64,000 nucleotides of DNA from Actinomyces israelii DSM 43320 (GCF_000711965.1 NZ_JONS01000001.1:186001-250000); one strand, 5' to 3'; counted from the first letter of the stretch, positions 55,016 through 64,000 are shown. The notes: generated by a model from the letters alone, not told the origin. Translations and numbers: made by a program.

Positions 55016-55875
55016 GGCTGCGCCTCCGTGCCGGTCTGGGTGCCGGTGCCGCCGGGAGACTCGGAGCCGGCCCCGCCCGGCCCGGTCCCGCCGTCGTCGC
55101 CGGACTCGGCCTGCGCGCCGGGCGCCGGGTCGGGCCTGCGCACCCCGTGGCGCTTCCTGCCGGGATCGCCGTCGTAGTGCACGTCGTAGGGGCGCGGGGC
55201 CTTCTCCCCGCGCAGCTCCTCGACCAGGACGGTGATGCGGCGCATGATCTCCGCCGTCGCGGCGCGCACCGCCGCGCGGTCCTCGGTGTCCGAGCCGAAG
55301 GACTCCAGGGTGAAGGTCTCGCCGATGAGGACCCGCACGTCCTTGCGCGGGAAGGGGTGGAAGCCGCCGCCGAAGGAGTCCAGGATGTCCTGCGCCCCCC
55401 ACTGCCCCATGGGCAGCACGGGCGCGCCGGTGCGCATGGCCAGGCGCGCCGCCCCGGTCTTGCCGGTCATGGGCCACAGGAGCGGGTCGCGCGAGAGCGT
55501 GCCCTCGGGGAAGATCATAATGACGTCCCCGGCGAGCAGCCGCCTCTCCGCCTCGATGAGGGAGCTGCCGGCCTCCTTCGTGCCCCGGTAGACGGGGATC
55601 TGGCCGCCGGCCTTGAAGACGTGCCCGATGATCGGCGCCTCGAAGATCGTGGACTTGGCCAGCGAGTACACGGGCACGTCCTCATCGACCAGGCACCGCA
55701 TGGCCGTCAGGGAGTCCAGGTCAGACAGGTGGTTGCACACCGCGACGAAGCCCCCCTCGCGGGGGATATTCTCCGTACCGCTGACGTGCTGGCGGGAGAC
55801 CAGCCTGAGGAACGGGATGATCGCCCCCCGGGAGGCGAACCGGTAGAAGGGGGTCATGCGTCGGGTCGTGGGCAC
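55012..55875 (-). CDS. plsC: 1-acyl-sn-glycerol-3-phosphate acyltransferase
   Basis: 287 residues. Transfers the second acyl chain to lysophosphatidate at the membrane. Motif I is NHLSDLD (HX4D read as CNHLSDLDSL), motif III FPEGTLSRD, motif IV near GAPVLPMGQWG. The C-terminal 60 residues are Gly/Pro/Thr-rich and disordered. GTG start; TAGAGT lies six bases upstream, so it is probably leaderless and starts a new transcript with gpsA. Confidence 0.92.
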   Translation of the reverse strand: MPTTRRMTPFYRFASRGAIIPFLRLVSRQHVSGTENIPREGGFVAVCNHLSDLDSLTAMRCLVDEDVPVYSLAKSTIFEAPIIGHVFKAGGQIPVYRGTKEAGSSLIEAERRLLAGDVIMIFPEGTLSRDPLLWPMTGKTGAARLAMRTGAPVLPMGQWGAQDILDSFGGGFHPFPRKDVRVLIGETFTLESFGSDTEDRAAVRAATAEIMRRITVLVEELRGEKAPRPYDVHYDGDPGRKRHGVRRPDPAPGAQAESGDDGGTGPGGAGSESPGGTGTQTGTEAQP

Positions 55876-55881
55876 GATGCG

Positions 55882-55887
55882 ACTCTA
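55882..55887 (-). promoter_or_regulatory. plsC: -10 element of plsC, leaderless type
   Basis: TAGAGT on the minus strand, six bases before the GTG at 55875. Confidence 0.5.
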
Positions 55888-55960
55888 GCCGGTGCCCGCG
55901 CCTCGGCGCACGACTGCGGACGGGCGCATGGAGCCAGACGCGTCTCAGACCTGTGGCGCC

Positions 55961-57283
55961 TCAGGCCAGGCGGGTGACGTCGGCGTCGAGGGCGGAGAGC
56001 TTGCTCATGAAGTGCTCGTAGCCGCGATCGATGAGATTGATGCCCTCGACCCGGCTGGTGCCCTCGGCCGCCAGGGCGGCGATGAGGTGGGAGAAGCCGC
56101 CGCGCAGGTCGGGCACGACGATGTCGGCGCCGTGCAGCGGGGAGGGGCCCGAGACGACGGCCGAGTGGTTGAAGTTGCGCTGGCCGAAGCGGCACGCGGT
56201 ACCGCCCAGGCACTCGCGGTAGACCTGGATGGTGGCGCCCATCTTGCGCAGGGCGCCGGTGAAGCCGAAGCGGTTCTCGTAGACGGTCTCGTGGACGATG
56301 GACAGGCCCTGCGCCTGGGTGAGGGCCACCACCAGGGGCTGCTGCCAGTCGGTCATGAAGCCGGGGTGGACGTTGGTCTCCACCACGATGCTTCTCAGGT
56401 CCCCGCCGGAGTGGTAGAAGCGGATGCCGTCGTCGCGCACGTCGAAGGCGCCGCCGACCTTGCGGAAGGTGTTGAGGAAGGTCGTCATGTCGCTCTGGCG
56501 GGCGCCGCGCACGAAGATGTCCCCGCGGGTGGCCAGGGCGGCCGACGCCCAGGAGGCCGCCTCAATGCGGTCCGGCAGGGCGGCGTGGTTGTACCCGGAG
56601 AGCTCGCCCGTGCCCTCGACGTGGATGGTGCGGTCGGTGTCGACCGAGATGATGGCGCCCATCTTCTGCAGGACGTCGACCAGGTCGAGGATCTCGGGCT
56701 CGACGGCGGCGCCGCGCAGCTCGGTCAGCCCCTCGGCGCGCACCGCGGTCAGCAGCGTCTGCTCGGTCGCGCCGACGGAGGGGTAGGGCAGGTCGATGAC
56801 GGTGCCGCGCAGGCCGTCGGGGGCGGTGATGCGGATGCCGCCCTCGAGCTTGTCGACGACCGCCCCGTACTGGCGCAGGATCTCCAGGTGGAAGTCGATC
56901 GGCCGGTCCCCGATGCGGCAGCCGCCCAGGTCGGGGATGAAGGCCTCCCCCAGCCGGTGCAGGAGCGGGCCGCAGAACAGGATGGGGATGCGCGAGCTGC
57001 CGGCGTGGGCGTCGATGTCGGCCATGTGGGCGGTCTCGACGCGTGAGGAGTCCAGCCGCAGGACGCCCTCGGTCTGGTCGTAGTCGATGGACACGCCGTG
57101 AAGGGACAGCAGCCCCGAGACGACGTCGACGTCGCGGATGAGCGGGACGTTGCGCAGGACGGACGGCGTCGCGCCCAGCAGGGCGGCGACCATCGCCTTG
57201 GGCACGAGGTTCTTCGCCCCGCGCACCGTGATCTCGCCGTTGAGCGGGCGTCCGCCCCGGACCTGGAGCAATCCGTCGACCAT
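55961..57283 (-). CDS. murA: UDP-N-acetylglucosamine 1-carboxyvinyltransferase
   Basis: 440 residues. First committed step of peptidoglycan synthesis, adding enolpyruvate to UDP-GlcNAc. VRGAKNLVPKAMVAALLGA contains the Lys/Asn pair; the active-site Cys is in DLGGCRIGDRPIDFH, so fosfomycin sensitivity is expected on that ground. PYPSVGATEQTLLTAV, DRIEAASWASAALATRG and FMTDWQQPLVVALTQAQG are further signatures. CGGAGG precedes the ATG at 57283; the GTG at 57319 has none. Confidence 0.96.
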   Translation of the reverse strand: MVDGLLQVRGGRPLNGEITVRGAKNLVPKAMVAALLGATPSVLRNVPLIRDVDVVSGLLSLHGVSIDYDQTEGVLRLDSSRVETAHMADIDAHAGSSRIPILFCGPLLHRLGEAFIPDLGGCRIGDRPIDFHLEILRQYGAVVDKLEGGIRITAPDGLRGTVIDLPYPSVGATEQTLLTAVRAEGLTELRGAAVEPEILDLVDVLQKMGAIISVDTDRTIHVEGTGELSGYNHAALPDRIEAASWASAALATRGDIFVRGARQSDMTTFLNTFRKVGGAFDVRDDGIRFYHSGGDLRSIVVETNVHPGFMTDWQQPLVVALTQAQGLSIVHETVYENRFGFTGALRKMGATIQVYRECLGGTACRFGQRNFNHSAVVSGPSPLHGADIVVPDLRGGFSHLIAALAAEGTSRVEGINLIDRGYEHFMSKLSALDADVTRLA

Positions 57284-57434
57284 CAAGTACCTCCGAAATG
57301 ATGAAGTGGTCGCGGGCACCGCGTATTCCTACGAGCGCGCCCGGTGAGCGCAGAGCCGTTTCAGCATAGGCGAGACGGGAGGCGCCGCGGACGCCTGTGA
57401 GCGCGCCATCGGCGAACAGCCCGTGGCATGCGCC

Positions 57435-58118
57435 TCAGCCCTCGGCGCGCGCGCCCGGCAGCCCGACGACGGCGGGCATGTCGGCGGCGCGCGCGGGCAC
57501 GACCTCCTCCTCGGGCAGGTGGCGGGCCGGCAGCGTGGCCGGCTTGAAGGCCGGGCGCGCCCGCTCGTAGGCGACGATCTCGTCCTCGTGCTGGAGGGTC
57601 AGCGAGATGTCGTCCAGGCCCTCCATGAGGGTCCAGCGCACGTAGTCGTCGATCTGGAAGGTGGTGCGGAAGCCGCCGGCGACGACGGTGCGCTCACGAA
57701 GGTCCACCGTGATCTCGGTGCCGGGCTCGGCCTCCAGGATCTTCCACAGCTGCTCGGCGTCGTCCTGGCTGATGACGCCGGCGACCAGGCCCTGCTTACC
57801 CGCGTTGCCCCGGAAGATGTCCGCGAAGCGCGGGGCCAGCACCACCTTGAAGCCGTAGTCCTTCAGCGCCCACACGGCGTGCTCGCGCGAGGACCCGGTG
57901 CCGAAGTCGGAGCCGGCCACCAGGATGCTGGCGCGCCTGTAGGCCTTCCGGTTGAGGATGAAGTCGGCCTCGTTCGCCCTCCACGCCGCGAAGAGCGCGT
58001 CCTCGAAGCCGGTGCGGGTGATGCGCTTGAGGTAGACGGCGGGGATGATCTGGTCGGTGTCCACGGCGCTGCGGCGCAGGGGGGCGCCGATGCCGGTGTG
58101 GCGGATGAACTTCTCCAT
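57435..58118 (-). CDS. leuD: 3-isopropylmalate dehydratase small subunit
   Basis: 227 residues. Swivelling domain of isopropylmalate isomerase in leucine synthesis. [40 protein letters not shown] and [23 protein letters not shown] are the LeuD signatures. It follows leuC by 31 bases. The last 40 residues are longer and less conserved than in homologues. Confidence 0.97.
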   Translation of the reverse strand: MEKFIRHTGIGAPLRRSAVDTDQIIPAVYLKRITRTGFEDALFAAWRANEADFILNRKAYRRASILVAGSDFGTGSSREHAVWALKDYGFKVVLAPRFADIFRGNAGKQGLVAGVISQDDAEQLWKILEAEPGTEITVDLRERTVVAGGFRTTFQIDDYVRWTLMEGLDDISLTLQHEDEIVAYERARPAFKPATLPARHLPEEEVVPARAADMPAVVGLPGARAEG

Positions 58119-58149
58119 CGTGGGTCTCCTTAAGTCCGGCTGATCCGGC

Positions 58150-59595
58150 TCAGGCCGCGGTGGACGCGGGCAGCCCCACCGGGGTGGAGCGGGGCGGAAG
58201 GTCAGCGGGGGTCGACAGCGTGCCGCGCACGGCGGTAGCGGCCGCGACGACGGGCGAGACCAGGTGGGTACGTCCGCCCTTGCCCTGACGGCCCTCGAAG
58301 TTGCGGTTCGATGTGGAGGCCGAGCGCTCGCCGGGGGCGAGCTGGTCGGGGTTCATGCCCAGGCACATGGAGCAGCCGGCGTTGCGCCACTCGGCGCCGA
58401 AGTCCTTGAAGACCCGGTCCAGGCCCTCGGCCTCCGCCTGGATGCGGATGCGGGCGGAGGCGGGGACGACGAGCATGCGCACGCCCGGCGCTTTGGTCCG
58501 CCCGCGCACGACCTCGGCGGCGGCGCGCAGGTCCTCGATGCGCCCGTTGGTGCAGCTGCCGAGGAAGACGGTATCGACCCTGATGTCGCGCAGCGGCATG
58601 CCCGGAGTCAGGCTCATGTACTCCAGGGCGCGCCGGGCGGCGCGGCGCCGGGTCTCGTCCGCGATGGACTCGGGGTCGGGGACGGTCGCCGAGATGGGCA
58701 GGCCCTGGCCGGGGTTGGTGCCCCACGTGACGAAGGGCTCGATGTCGGCGGCCGCCAGGACGACCTCGGTGTCGAAGACGGCGTCGTCGTCGGTGCGCAG
58801 GCCTCCCCAGTACTCCACGGCAGCGTCCCAGTCCTCGCCGACGGGGGCGTGGGGACGGCCGGCGAGATAGTCGAAGGTGGTCTGGTCGGGTGCGATCATG
58901 CCGGCCCGGGCGCCGGCCTCGATGCTCATGTTGCAGACCGTCATGCGGGCCTCCATCGAGAGCTGCTCGATGGCGCGGCCGCGGTACTCGATGACGTGGC
59001 CCTGGGCGCCGTTGGTGCCGATCCTGGCGATTATGGCCAGAATGATGTCCTTGGCGCCGCTGCCGGCCGGCAGGTCGCCGTCGACGGTCACGCTCATGGT
59101 CTTGAATGGGGCGATGGGCAGGGTCTGGGTTGCCAGGACGTGCTCGACCTGGCTGGTGCCGATCCCGAAGGCCAGCGCCCCGAAGGCGCCGTGGGTGGAT
59201 GTGTGGGAGTCCCCGCACACCACCGTCATGCCCGGCTGGGTCAGGCCCAGCTGGGGGCCGACGGCGTGGACGATGCCCTGGTCGGCGTCGCCCAGGGGGT
59301 GCAGGCGCACGCCGAACTCGGCGCAGTTGGCGCGCAGCGTCTCGATCTGGGTGCGGGAGGTGGCGTCGGCGATCGGCAGGTCGATGTCGAGCGTGGGGGT
59401 GTTGTGGTCCTCGGTGGCCAGGGTCAGGTCGGGGCGGCGCACCTGCCGCCCGGCCAGGCGCAGCCCCTCGAATGCCTGGGGGCTGGTGACCTCGTGAATG
59501 AGGTGGAGGTCGATGTAGAGCAGGTCGGGGGCTCCGTCCACGCCCTGCGAGACGACGTGGTCGCGCCAGACCTTCTGGGCGAGGGTCATTCCCAT
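58150..59595 (-). CDS. leuC: 3-isopropylmalate dehydratase large subunit
   Basis: 481 residues. Aconitase-type subunit holding the [4Fe-4S] cluster that converts 2- to 3-isopropylmalate. [12 protein letters not shown] start, [57 protein letters not shown] and [15 protein letters not shown] give the three cluster cysteines. AAGGA lies upstream of the ATG at 59595. Divergent from an NdgR/LtbR-type regulator, the expected repressor. Confidence 0.98.
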   Translation of the reverse strand: MGMTLAQKVWRDHVVSQGVDGAPDLLYIDLHLIHEVTSPQAFEGLRLAGRQVRRPDLTLATEDHNTPTLDIDLPIADATSRTQIETLRANCAEFGVRLHPLGDADQGIVHAVGPQLGLTQPGMTVVCGDSHTSTHGAFGALAFGIGTSQVEHVLATQTLPIAPFKTMSVTVDGDLPAGSGAKDIILAIIARIGTNGAQGHVIEYRGRAIEQLSMEARMTVCNMSIEAGARAGMIAPDQTTFDYLAGRPHAPVGEDWDAAVEYWGGLRTDDDAVFDTEVVLAAADIEPFVTWGTNPGQGLPISATVPDPESIADETRRRAARRALEYMSLTPGMPLRDIRVDTVFLGSCTNGRIEDLRAAAEVVRGRTKAPGVRMLVVPASARIRIQAEAEGLDRVFKDFGAEWRNAGCSMCLGMNPDQLAPGERSASTSNRNFEGRQGKGGRTHLVSPVVAAATAVRGTLSTPADLPPRSTPVGLPASTAA

Positions 59596-59755
59596 CGCTG
59601 CACATCCTTTCCGTGAAGAAGAGGTTCCCTCGGGGCTGTCAGGGGCGCCGCCCGCGGCGGCGCCGGGCGCCGTCGGCGTGAGGATTCTGACACGGCGCCA
59701 CTTCTATGCGGCAGCATACTTGAAGTCTCATCCCTCGGAATGGCAATATCAGATT

Positions 59756-60496
59756 ATGGACGCGTTAAGCGACAGTGAGAGCAGCAGCGGCGTTGGAGTC
59801 ATAGACAAGGCCGCTCTCGTCATGAGTGCGCTGGAGGCGGGGCCCGCCACCCTGGCGCAGCTCGTCACCTCCACCCACCTGGCACGGCCCACCGCCCACC
59901 GCATCGCCGTGGCGCTGGAGTACCACCGCCTCGTCTCCCGCGACTCCCAGGGCCGCTTCATCCTCGGTCCGCGTCTGAGCGAGCTCGCCTCGGCCGCCGG
60001 GGAGGACCATCTCCTGGCGGCGGCGGGCCCCGTGCTGGCGGCGCTGCGCGACAAGACCCACGAGTCCTCCCAGCTCTACCGCCGCCAGGGCGACGTGCGC
60101 ATCTGCGTGGCCAACGCCGAGCGCCCCATCGGCCTGCGCGACTCCATCCCCGTGGGCGCCACCATGTCCATGCAGGGGGGATCGGCCGCCCAGGTGCTCC
60201 TGGCCTGGGAGGAGCCCGACCGCCTGCACCGGGGCCTGATGGGCGCCCGCTTCAACGCCACCATGCTCTCGGCCGTCCGGCGGCGGGGCTGGGCCCAGTC
60301 CGTGGGCGAGCGGGAGCCCGGCGTCGCCAGCGTGTCGGCCCCCGTGCGCGGCTCCAGCGGAAAGGTGATCGCCGCCGTGTCGATCTCCGGGCCGATCGAG
60401 CGGATGGGCCGTCAGCCCGGCCGCGTCCACGGCGGGGTCGTCATGGCCGCCGCGCGCCGCCTGTCCGAGGTGCTGCGCAACAACGACGAGGGCTGA
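59756..60496 (+). CDS. ndgR: IclR-family regulator, NdgR/LtbR type
   Basis: 246 residues. VGVIDKAALVMSALEAGPAT, LAQLVTSTHLARPTAHRIAV and ALEYHRLVSRDSQGRFILGP form the winged helix-turn-helix and match NdgR (Streptomyces) and LtbR (Corynebacterium). The IclR effector domain (about 85-240) contains SSQLYRRQGDVRICVANAE and SVSAPVRGSSGKVIAAVSIS. These proteins control leuCD and other amino-acid genes; here it is divergent from leuC with 160 bases between. The ATG at 59756 is preferred over an in-frame start at 59678, which lies within the likely promoter zone. Confidence 0.9.
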   Translation: MDALSDSESSSGVGVIDKAALVMSALEAGPATLAQLVTSTHLARPTAHRIAVALEYHRLVSRDSQGRFILGPRLSELASAAGEDHLLAAAGPVLAALRDKTHESSQLYRRQGDVRICVANAERPIGLRDSIPVGATMSMQGGSAAQVLLAWEEPDRLHRGLMGARFNATMLSAVRRRGWAQSVGEREPGVASVSAPVRGSSGKVIAAVSISGPIERMGRQPGRVHGGVVMAAARRLSEVLRNNDEG

Positions 60497-60534
60497 CCCG
60501 CCGGCGCCGTGCGCCCGGGCGCGGGAACGCGCAA

Positions 60535-60540
60535 TAGACT
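60535..60540 (+). promoter_or_regulatory. pimB: -10 element of pimB, leaderless type
   Basis: TAGACT, six bases before the ATG at 60547. Confidence 0.5.
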
Positions 60541-60546
60541 CCCGGC

Positions 60547-61686
60547 ATGCGCCGCACCCTGCTCGTCACCAACGACTTCCCCCCCGTCGTGGGAGGTATT
60601 CAGTCCTACCTCGACGACTACACCCGGCGCCTGCCCGCCCGGGACCTCGTGGTCCTGGCCTCGACGCCGCCCGAGGGCCCGCAGGCGGCGGACGGGTTCG
60701 ACTCCGCCTGCGACTTCGAGGTCGTGCGGGCCCCCGCCCGCGTGCTGCTGCCCACGCCGGGGGCGCGCGCACGGATGCAGCACCTGATCCGCGCCCGCGG
60801 CATCGAGACCGTCTGGTTCGGTGCCGCCGCGCCGCTGGGCCTGCTCGGCCCGGCGGCCAGGAGGGCCGGAGCCACGCGCATTATCGCGACCACCCACGGC
60901 CACGAGGTCGGGTGGGGCATGCTCCCGGGGGGCCGGCAGGCGCTGCGCAGGATCTTCCGCGGCGCCGACGTCGTCACCTGCATCTCGGACTACACGCTGA
61001 GCGGGCTCCGCCCCCACATGCCGGCCGGTCAGCGGGTGCTCCGGCTCCCCAGCGGCATCGACGTCGAGCGCTTCCGCCCCGACGCCGCCGCCCGCGCCGC
61101 CCTGCGCGCCCGCTACGGCCTGGGCGGGGCCCCGACCGTCGTGTGCGTCTCGCGGCTCGTGGCCCGCAAGGGCCAGGACTCGCTCATCGAGGCCTGGCCC
61201 CGCGTGGTCGCGCGGATCCCCGGGGCCCGGCTGGTCATTGTCGGCTGGGGCTCCTACGCCAGGCGGCTGGCCGAGCTGCGCCGCGCCTCGCCGGTGCGCG
61301 AGTCGATCGTCCTGACCGGCGAGGTGCCCGCCGCCGAGCTGCCAGGTCACGTCGCGATGGGCGACGTCTTCGCCATGCCGTGCCGCACGCGCGGCGGCGG
61401 TCTCGACGTCGAGGGGCTGGGTATCGTCTTCCTCGAGGCCTCCGCGACGGGGCTGCCCGTCATCGCCGGCACCAGCGGCGGCGCGCCCGAGACGGTGGTC
61501 GAGGGGGCGACCGGCGACGTCGTCGACGGCCGCGACCGGGACGCCCTGGTCGCCGCCCTGGTCGCCCAGCTGGCGGACCCGGCGCTGCGGGCCCGGATGG
61601 GGGCGGCGGGGCGGGCGCTCATGGAGGAGAGGTGGACCTGGCCCTCCCTGGTGGCCGGGCTGATCGACGCGATCGACGCGCGGTAG
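60547..61686 (+). CDS. pimB: Phosphatidylinositol mannoside mannosyltransferase PimB-like (GT4)
   Basis: 379 residues. RRTLLVTNDFPPVVGGIQSY is the N-terminal signature of PimB, which adds the second mannose to phosphatidylinositol on the inner leaflet. THGHEVGWGMLPGG, LPSGIDVERFRPD, VSRLVARKGQDSLIEAWPRV, VPAAELPGHVAMGDVFAMPC and EGLGIVFLEASATGLPVIAG (EX7E) follow. Related GT4 enzymes (MgtA type) are possible alternatives. Single gene with a leaderless promoter, convergent with nrdR. Confidence 0.88.
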   Translation: MRRTLLVTNDFPPVVGGIQSYLDDYTRRLPARDLVVLASTPPEGPQAADGFDSACDFEVVRAPARVLLPTPGARARMQHLIRARGIETVWFGAAAPLGLLGPAARRAGATRIIATTHGHEVGWGMLPGGRQALRRIFRGADVVTCISDYTLSGLRPHMPAGQRVLRLPSGIDVERFRPDAAARAALRARYGLGGAPTVVCVSRLVARKGQDSLIEAWPRVVARIPGARLVIVGWGSYARRLAELRRASPVRESIVLTGEVPAAELPGHVAMGDVFAMPCRTRGGGLDVEGLGIVFLEASATGLPVIAGTSGGAPETVVEGATGDVVDGRDRDALVAALVAQLADPALRARMGAAGRALMEERWTWPSLVAGLIDAIDAR

Positions 61687-61696
61687 GGGCGGGACG

Positions 61697-62062
61697 ATGC
61701 CGTCGATCCGGGAAGCAGGAATGGCCCGGCGGGAGCCGGCCGACCCCGGCCTGCCAGCCGGCGCCGCCACGAGCCCCGTCGTGCGGCTCGAGCTCGCCCT
61801 GCCGTCCCCCCTGCGCCCGGACGCGGCCCTGGCGCGGCGGGTGGCGCTGGAGGTCGAGGACGGCGACGACAGCGACGGCGCCATCGCCCGCTACCTCCGG
61901 CTGGGACTCCGGACGCACCACCGGCATCGTTATCATCTGCTTGCCCACGCCGACGTCGCCGCGGGACCTCCGGACCGACAGGGGCCGTCCGGCGCCGAAG
62001 AGCCCGGTACGGACCCGGCGCCAGCCGGGGTTCAGTCGTCGTGGCGGGAGGCGCGCAGCTGA
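61697..62062 (+). CDS. Doubtful small ORF between pimB and nrdR
   Basis: 121 residues, no recognised domain. The first 75 residues (for example [20 protein letters not shown]) have coding-like third positions, but the rest, from [13 protein letters not shown] on, does not, and the 3' end overlaps nrdR on the other strand by 31 bases. It could be a short real protein, a frameshifted remnant, or chance. A second in-frame ATG lies at 61721. Otherwise the stretch 61687-62031 shows nothing. Confidence 0.25.
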   Translation: MPSIREAGMARREPADPGLPAGAATSPVVRLELALPSPLRPDAALARRVALEVEDGDDSDGAIARYLRLGLRTHHRHRYHLLAHADVAAGPPDRQGPSGAEEPGTDPAPAGVQSSWREARS

Positions 62063-62487
62063 GCGATGGCGGCCTCGAAGTCCTCCACGGAGTCGAAGGA
62101 GGAGTACACCGAGGCGAAGCGCAGGTAGGCGACCTCGTCGAGCTCGCGGAGCGGCCCCAGGATCGCCAGGCCGACCTCGTGGGAGTCCACGATCGCCTGG
62201 CCGGTGCCCCGGATCGTCTCCTCGACCTTGTAGGCCAGCAGCGCCAGGTCGTCGTCGGACACGGGCCGCCCCTGGCAGGCGCGGCGCACCCCCCCGATCA
62301 CCTTGGCGCGCGAGAAGGGCTCGACGGCGCCCGAGCGCTTGCGCACCGACAGGCTGGCGGTCTCCACCGTGGTGAAGCGGCGCCCGCACCGGGTGCACTC
62401 GCGCCGACGGCGGATCGACATCCCGTCCTCAGCGGTGCGGGAGTCCACCACGCGCGAGCCGTCGTGTCGGCAGAAGGGACAGTGCAC
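62032..62487 (-). CDS. nrdR: Transcriptional repressor NrdR
   Basis: 151 residues. Zinc ribbon [15 protein letters not shown]...[13 protein letters not shown] with four cysteines, then an ATP-cone (about 48-138) with [20 protein letters not shown] and [11 protein letters not shown]-like [16 protein letters not shown]. Represses ribonucleotide reductase genes when dATP is high. It begins at a GTG with GGAGGAG upstream. The order lexA, LysM gene, nrdR is conserved in actinobacteria. Confidence 0.96.
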   Translation of the reverse strand: MHCPFCRHDGSRVVDSRTAEDGMSIRRRRECTRCGRRFTTVETASLSVRKRSGAVEPFSRAKVIGGVRRACQGRPVSDDDLALLAYKVEETIRGTGQAIVDSHEVGLAILGPLRELDEVAYLRFASVYSSFDSVEDFEAAIAQLRASRHDD

Positions 62488-62574
62488 GCCGACCTCCTCC
62501 GGCTGGTCACCACTGGCGTGCAAACGAGACTAAACGCACAGGCCGGGCCGCCGCAACCGGCATCGGCGTCGAGC

Positions 62575-63261
62575 TCACCCGGCTGGGACCACGAGAACCT
62601 GACCGGGCTCGAGCACGGAGGACTCCAGGGCATTGAGCTCGACGATCCGGGCCACGGTCCCCCCGATGTCGCCCGTGCCCGTGGCCGCCGCGATATCCCA
62701 CAGGGACTGCCCGGCCCGCACGGTCGCCGTCGTCGTCCGGCCGGGGGCGCCCGCGAGCCCGGCGTCCGCGAGTCCGGAGACCACGATCCCCAGGGAGACG
62801 AGAAGAGCGAGCACGAGCGCCACGGCGCTCGCCACTGCCAGGCGGCGCAGCCCGACCGGCAGCGAGCCCGCCGGCCCGCCGGCGCGCCGGGGCGGGGCCT
62901 CGGCACGCTCGACCTCCCGCCGCCGCGCCTCGAGCTCGCGTCGGCGAGAGGCGCGCACGGCCGGGTGCCTCGGCGCCAGGTCCGCCGGGCGCGCTCCTGC
63001 GGCGCCCGCCGGCCGTCCGGCCCGCTCGCGCCGGGTGCGCCCGGCCCGCGGGACGGCGGGGCGACGGGTCAGCTCCGCGGGGGGCTCGATGGCCGCCTCC
63101 GCCCGGGAGCCGTCGGACGCAGGGCCATCGGCACCGCCGCCAACCACCAGGCGAAGGTGAGGACGGGAGCCGGCAGCCGCCTTCCCGCGCACCGCCCGCC
63201 GCGTGGGGAGGGCCGAGACGCCACTCGGGCCGAGGGAAGGGAGAAGCGTACGGGCACTCAC
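62575..63261 (-). CDS. SOS-induced LysM membrane protein (YneA/ChiZ/DivS-like cell division suppressor)
   Basis: 228 residues. A long basic, Pro/Arg-rich cytoplasmic part (1-140), one membrane segment LAVASAVALVLALLVSLGIV (from 141), and an outside LysM domain at the C-terminus (TVRAGQSLWDIAAATG...LEPGQVLVVPAG). Position divergent from lexA and the LexA boxes upstream mark it as the counterpart of mycobacterial Rv2719c and Corynebacterium divS, which delay septation during DNA damage. The N-terminal part is longer than usual. GTG start with AGGAGG upstream. No hydrolase domain beyond LysM is evident. Confidence 0.88.
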   Translation of the reverse strand: MSARTLLPSLGPSGVSALPTRRAVRGKAAAGSRPHLRLVVGGGADGPASDGSRAEAAIEPPAELTRRPAVPRAGRTRRERAGRPAGAAGARPADLAPRHPAVRASRRRELEARRREVERAEAPPRRAGGPAGSLPVGLRRLAVASAVALVLALLVSLGIVVSGLADAGLAGAPGRTTTATVRAGQSLWDIAAATGTGDIGGTVARIVELNALESSVLEPGQVLVVPAG

Positions 63262-63271
63262 AAGGACCTCC

Positions 63272-63302
63272 TGGAACACATGTTCGACGAACATCTGTTC
63301 GA
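63272..63302. promoter_or_regulatory. Two abutting LexA (SOS) boxes before the LysM gene
   Basis: TGGAACACATGTTCGA (63272-63287) and ACGAACATCTGTTCGA (63287-63302) share one base and match the Gram-positive SOS box CGAAC-N4-GTTCG; the second is a perfect core. They lie 11-41 bases from the LysM gene start, covering its promoter, and the first adjoins the ribosome-binding site. Confidence 0.85.
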
Positions 63303-63339
63303 TACGATAGCGGGGAACGGGAGCCGTGTCCAGGACATT

Positions 63340-63355
63340 TCGAACACATGTTTGA
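63340..63355. promoter_or_regulatory. Third LexA box, lexA side
   Basis: TCGAACACATGTTTGA matches the SOS box with one change in the right half (GTTTG). It lies about 155 bases before the lexA start, closer to the lexA promoter than the first two, and would mediate autoregulation. Confidence 0.8.
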
Positions 63356-63510
63356 ACTTACGGTGATTCCACCGTAAACTGGATGCGTCAAGACCACCAC
63401 AGGCCACCGACACGAATTCGACCCCCTCACCGAGCGCGCTGTCCGCACCGGCCCCGTCCCGGCCGCCGCGGACAGCGCCCGGGACGGGGCCGAGGAAGGA
63501 CCGCCCGGCC

Positions 63511-64000
63511 ATGAAAGCCCCCAGCCCCACAGCCACGGCCGCTCCGGCCCCCGTGGACGCGGCCCTCGCAGCCCTCGACACACGCGCCCGCGCCGTCTAC
63601 GAGGCCGTCCGGGAGGCCGTCAGCGCGCACGGCTACCCGCCCTCCATGCGGGAGATCGGCGCCACGGTCGGTCTGACCAGCCCGTCGTCGGTCAAGCACC
63701 AGCTCGACAAGCTCGAGCGCCTCGGCCTGGTGCGGCGCGACCCGAACCGACCGCGCGCCCTCGAGATCATCATGCCCGACCATCGCGACGACGAGCCGAG
63801 GACCCCCGCCCCCGCACAGCGCGCAGAACCCGGCGAGCCGCCCCCGCCGCCGCCTCTTCCGGGCGTGGCCGAGGACGAGGCCGTCGCCGTGCCCCTCGTC
63901 GGCCGGATCGCGGCGGGCCGCCCCATCCTCGCCGAGCAGAGCATCGAGGACGTCGTGGCGCTGCCCCGGCGCCTGACCGGCGACGGCGAGCTCTTCATGC
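63511..64000 (+). CDS. lexA: SOS repressor LexA (3' end outside window)
   Basis: 163 residues visible. The winged helix contains TRARAVYEAVREAVSAHGYP, PSMREIGATVGLTSPSSVKH and QLDKLERLGLVRRDPNRPRA. A Pro/Ala-rich linker leads to VPLVGRIAAGRPILAEQ with the Ala-Gly cleavage bond, then the start of the peptidase domain with VVALPRRL. The catalytic Ser/Lys lie beyond the window. AGGAAGGA precedes the ATG at 63511. Self-cleavage with RecA induces the SOS genes, including the divergent LysM gene. Confidence 0.97.
   Translation, partial: MKAPSPTATAAPAPVDAALAALDTRARAVYEAVREAVSAHGYPPSMREIGATVGLTSPSSVKHQLDKLERLGLVRRDPNRPRALEIIMPDHRDDEPRTPAPAQRAEPGEPPPPPPLPGVAEDEAVAVPLVGRIAAGRPILAEQSIEDVVALPRRLTGDGELFM

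Overview
The window comes from a very GC-rich actinobacterium, most likely of the family Actinomycetaceae (Actinomyces/Schaalia-like). Third codon positions are almost all G or C, and GTG starts and ATGA/GTGA stop-start overlaps are common. The family-specific set supports this: a polyphosphate glucokinase, a PimB-type mannosyltransferase, an NdgR/LtbR regulator facing leuCD, the lexA / SOS LysM gene / nrdR trio, a cyd operon with a DevS-like kinase, and many genes with a -10-like hexamer 6-7 nt before the start codon (leaderless mRNAs). No insertion sequence, prophage, CRISPR array or rRNA was seen.

Layout. 1-6 kb: partial ppgK, a SUKH-like protein, a quinone reductase with a divergent MarR regulator, and an OPT transporter. 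6.0-6.2 kb: tRNA-Ala(GGC) followed by an altered copy with anticodon UUU. 6.3-9.8 kb: nadD, a disordered membrane protein, rsfS and a histidine phosphatase on the minus strand. 10.1-22.1 kb: a DeoR regulator, then an overlapping plus-strand operon of three glycosyltransferases, an ABC exporter, two APH-fold kinases, a UDP-sugar dehydrogenase and an OmpR-type two-component system. This operon is the best candidate for an undescribed system: synthesis and export of an acidic, possibly phosphorylated glycan. 22.1-26.9 kb: proA and proB on the minus strand, separated by a plus-strand defence-like pair (AAA ATPase plus Toprim-like protein). The ATPase is frameshifted at a G8 tract and the partner appears internally deleted.

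26.9-32.1 kb: obgE, rpmA, rplU and RNase E/G (minus). 32.5-40.9 kb: cydA, cydB, a terminator, then cydD, cydC and a two-GAF histidine kinase (plus). A convergent NarL/DevR-type regulator follows, with a DevR-box-like site in its own promoter. 41.7-45.4 kb: coaD, a coiled-coil protein, DUF177, rnc and mutM (minus). 45.5-50.7 kb: rsmD, recG, a FakA-like protein and rpmB. 50.8-53.9 kb: ddl and thiL, plus a divergent AMIN-like lipoprotein. 54-59.6 kb: leuC, leuD, murA, plsC and gpsA (minus). 59.8-64 kb: the IclR regulator, pimB, nrdR, the LysM SOS gene and partial lexA, the last two divergent from three LexA boxes.

Most of the window is conserved housekeeping (translation, envelope precursors, leucine, proline, respiration under low oxygen, DNA repair). 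The accessory interest lies in the glycan operon, the decayed AAA/Toprim pair and the altered tRNA. All calls come from reading sequence and remembered family motifs; no database search was run.
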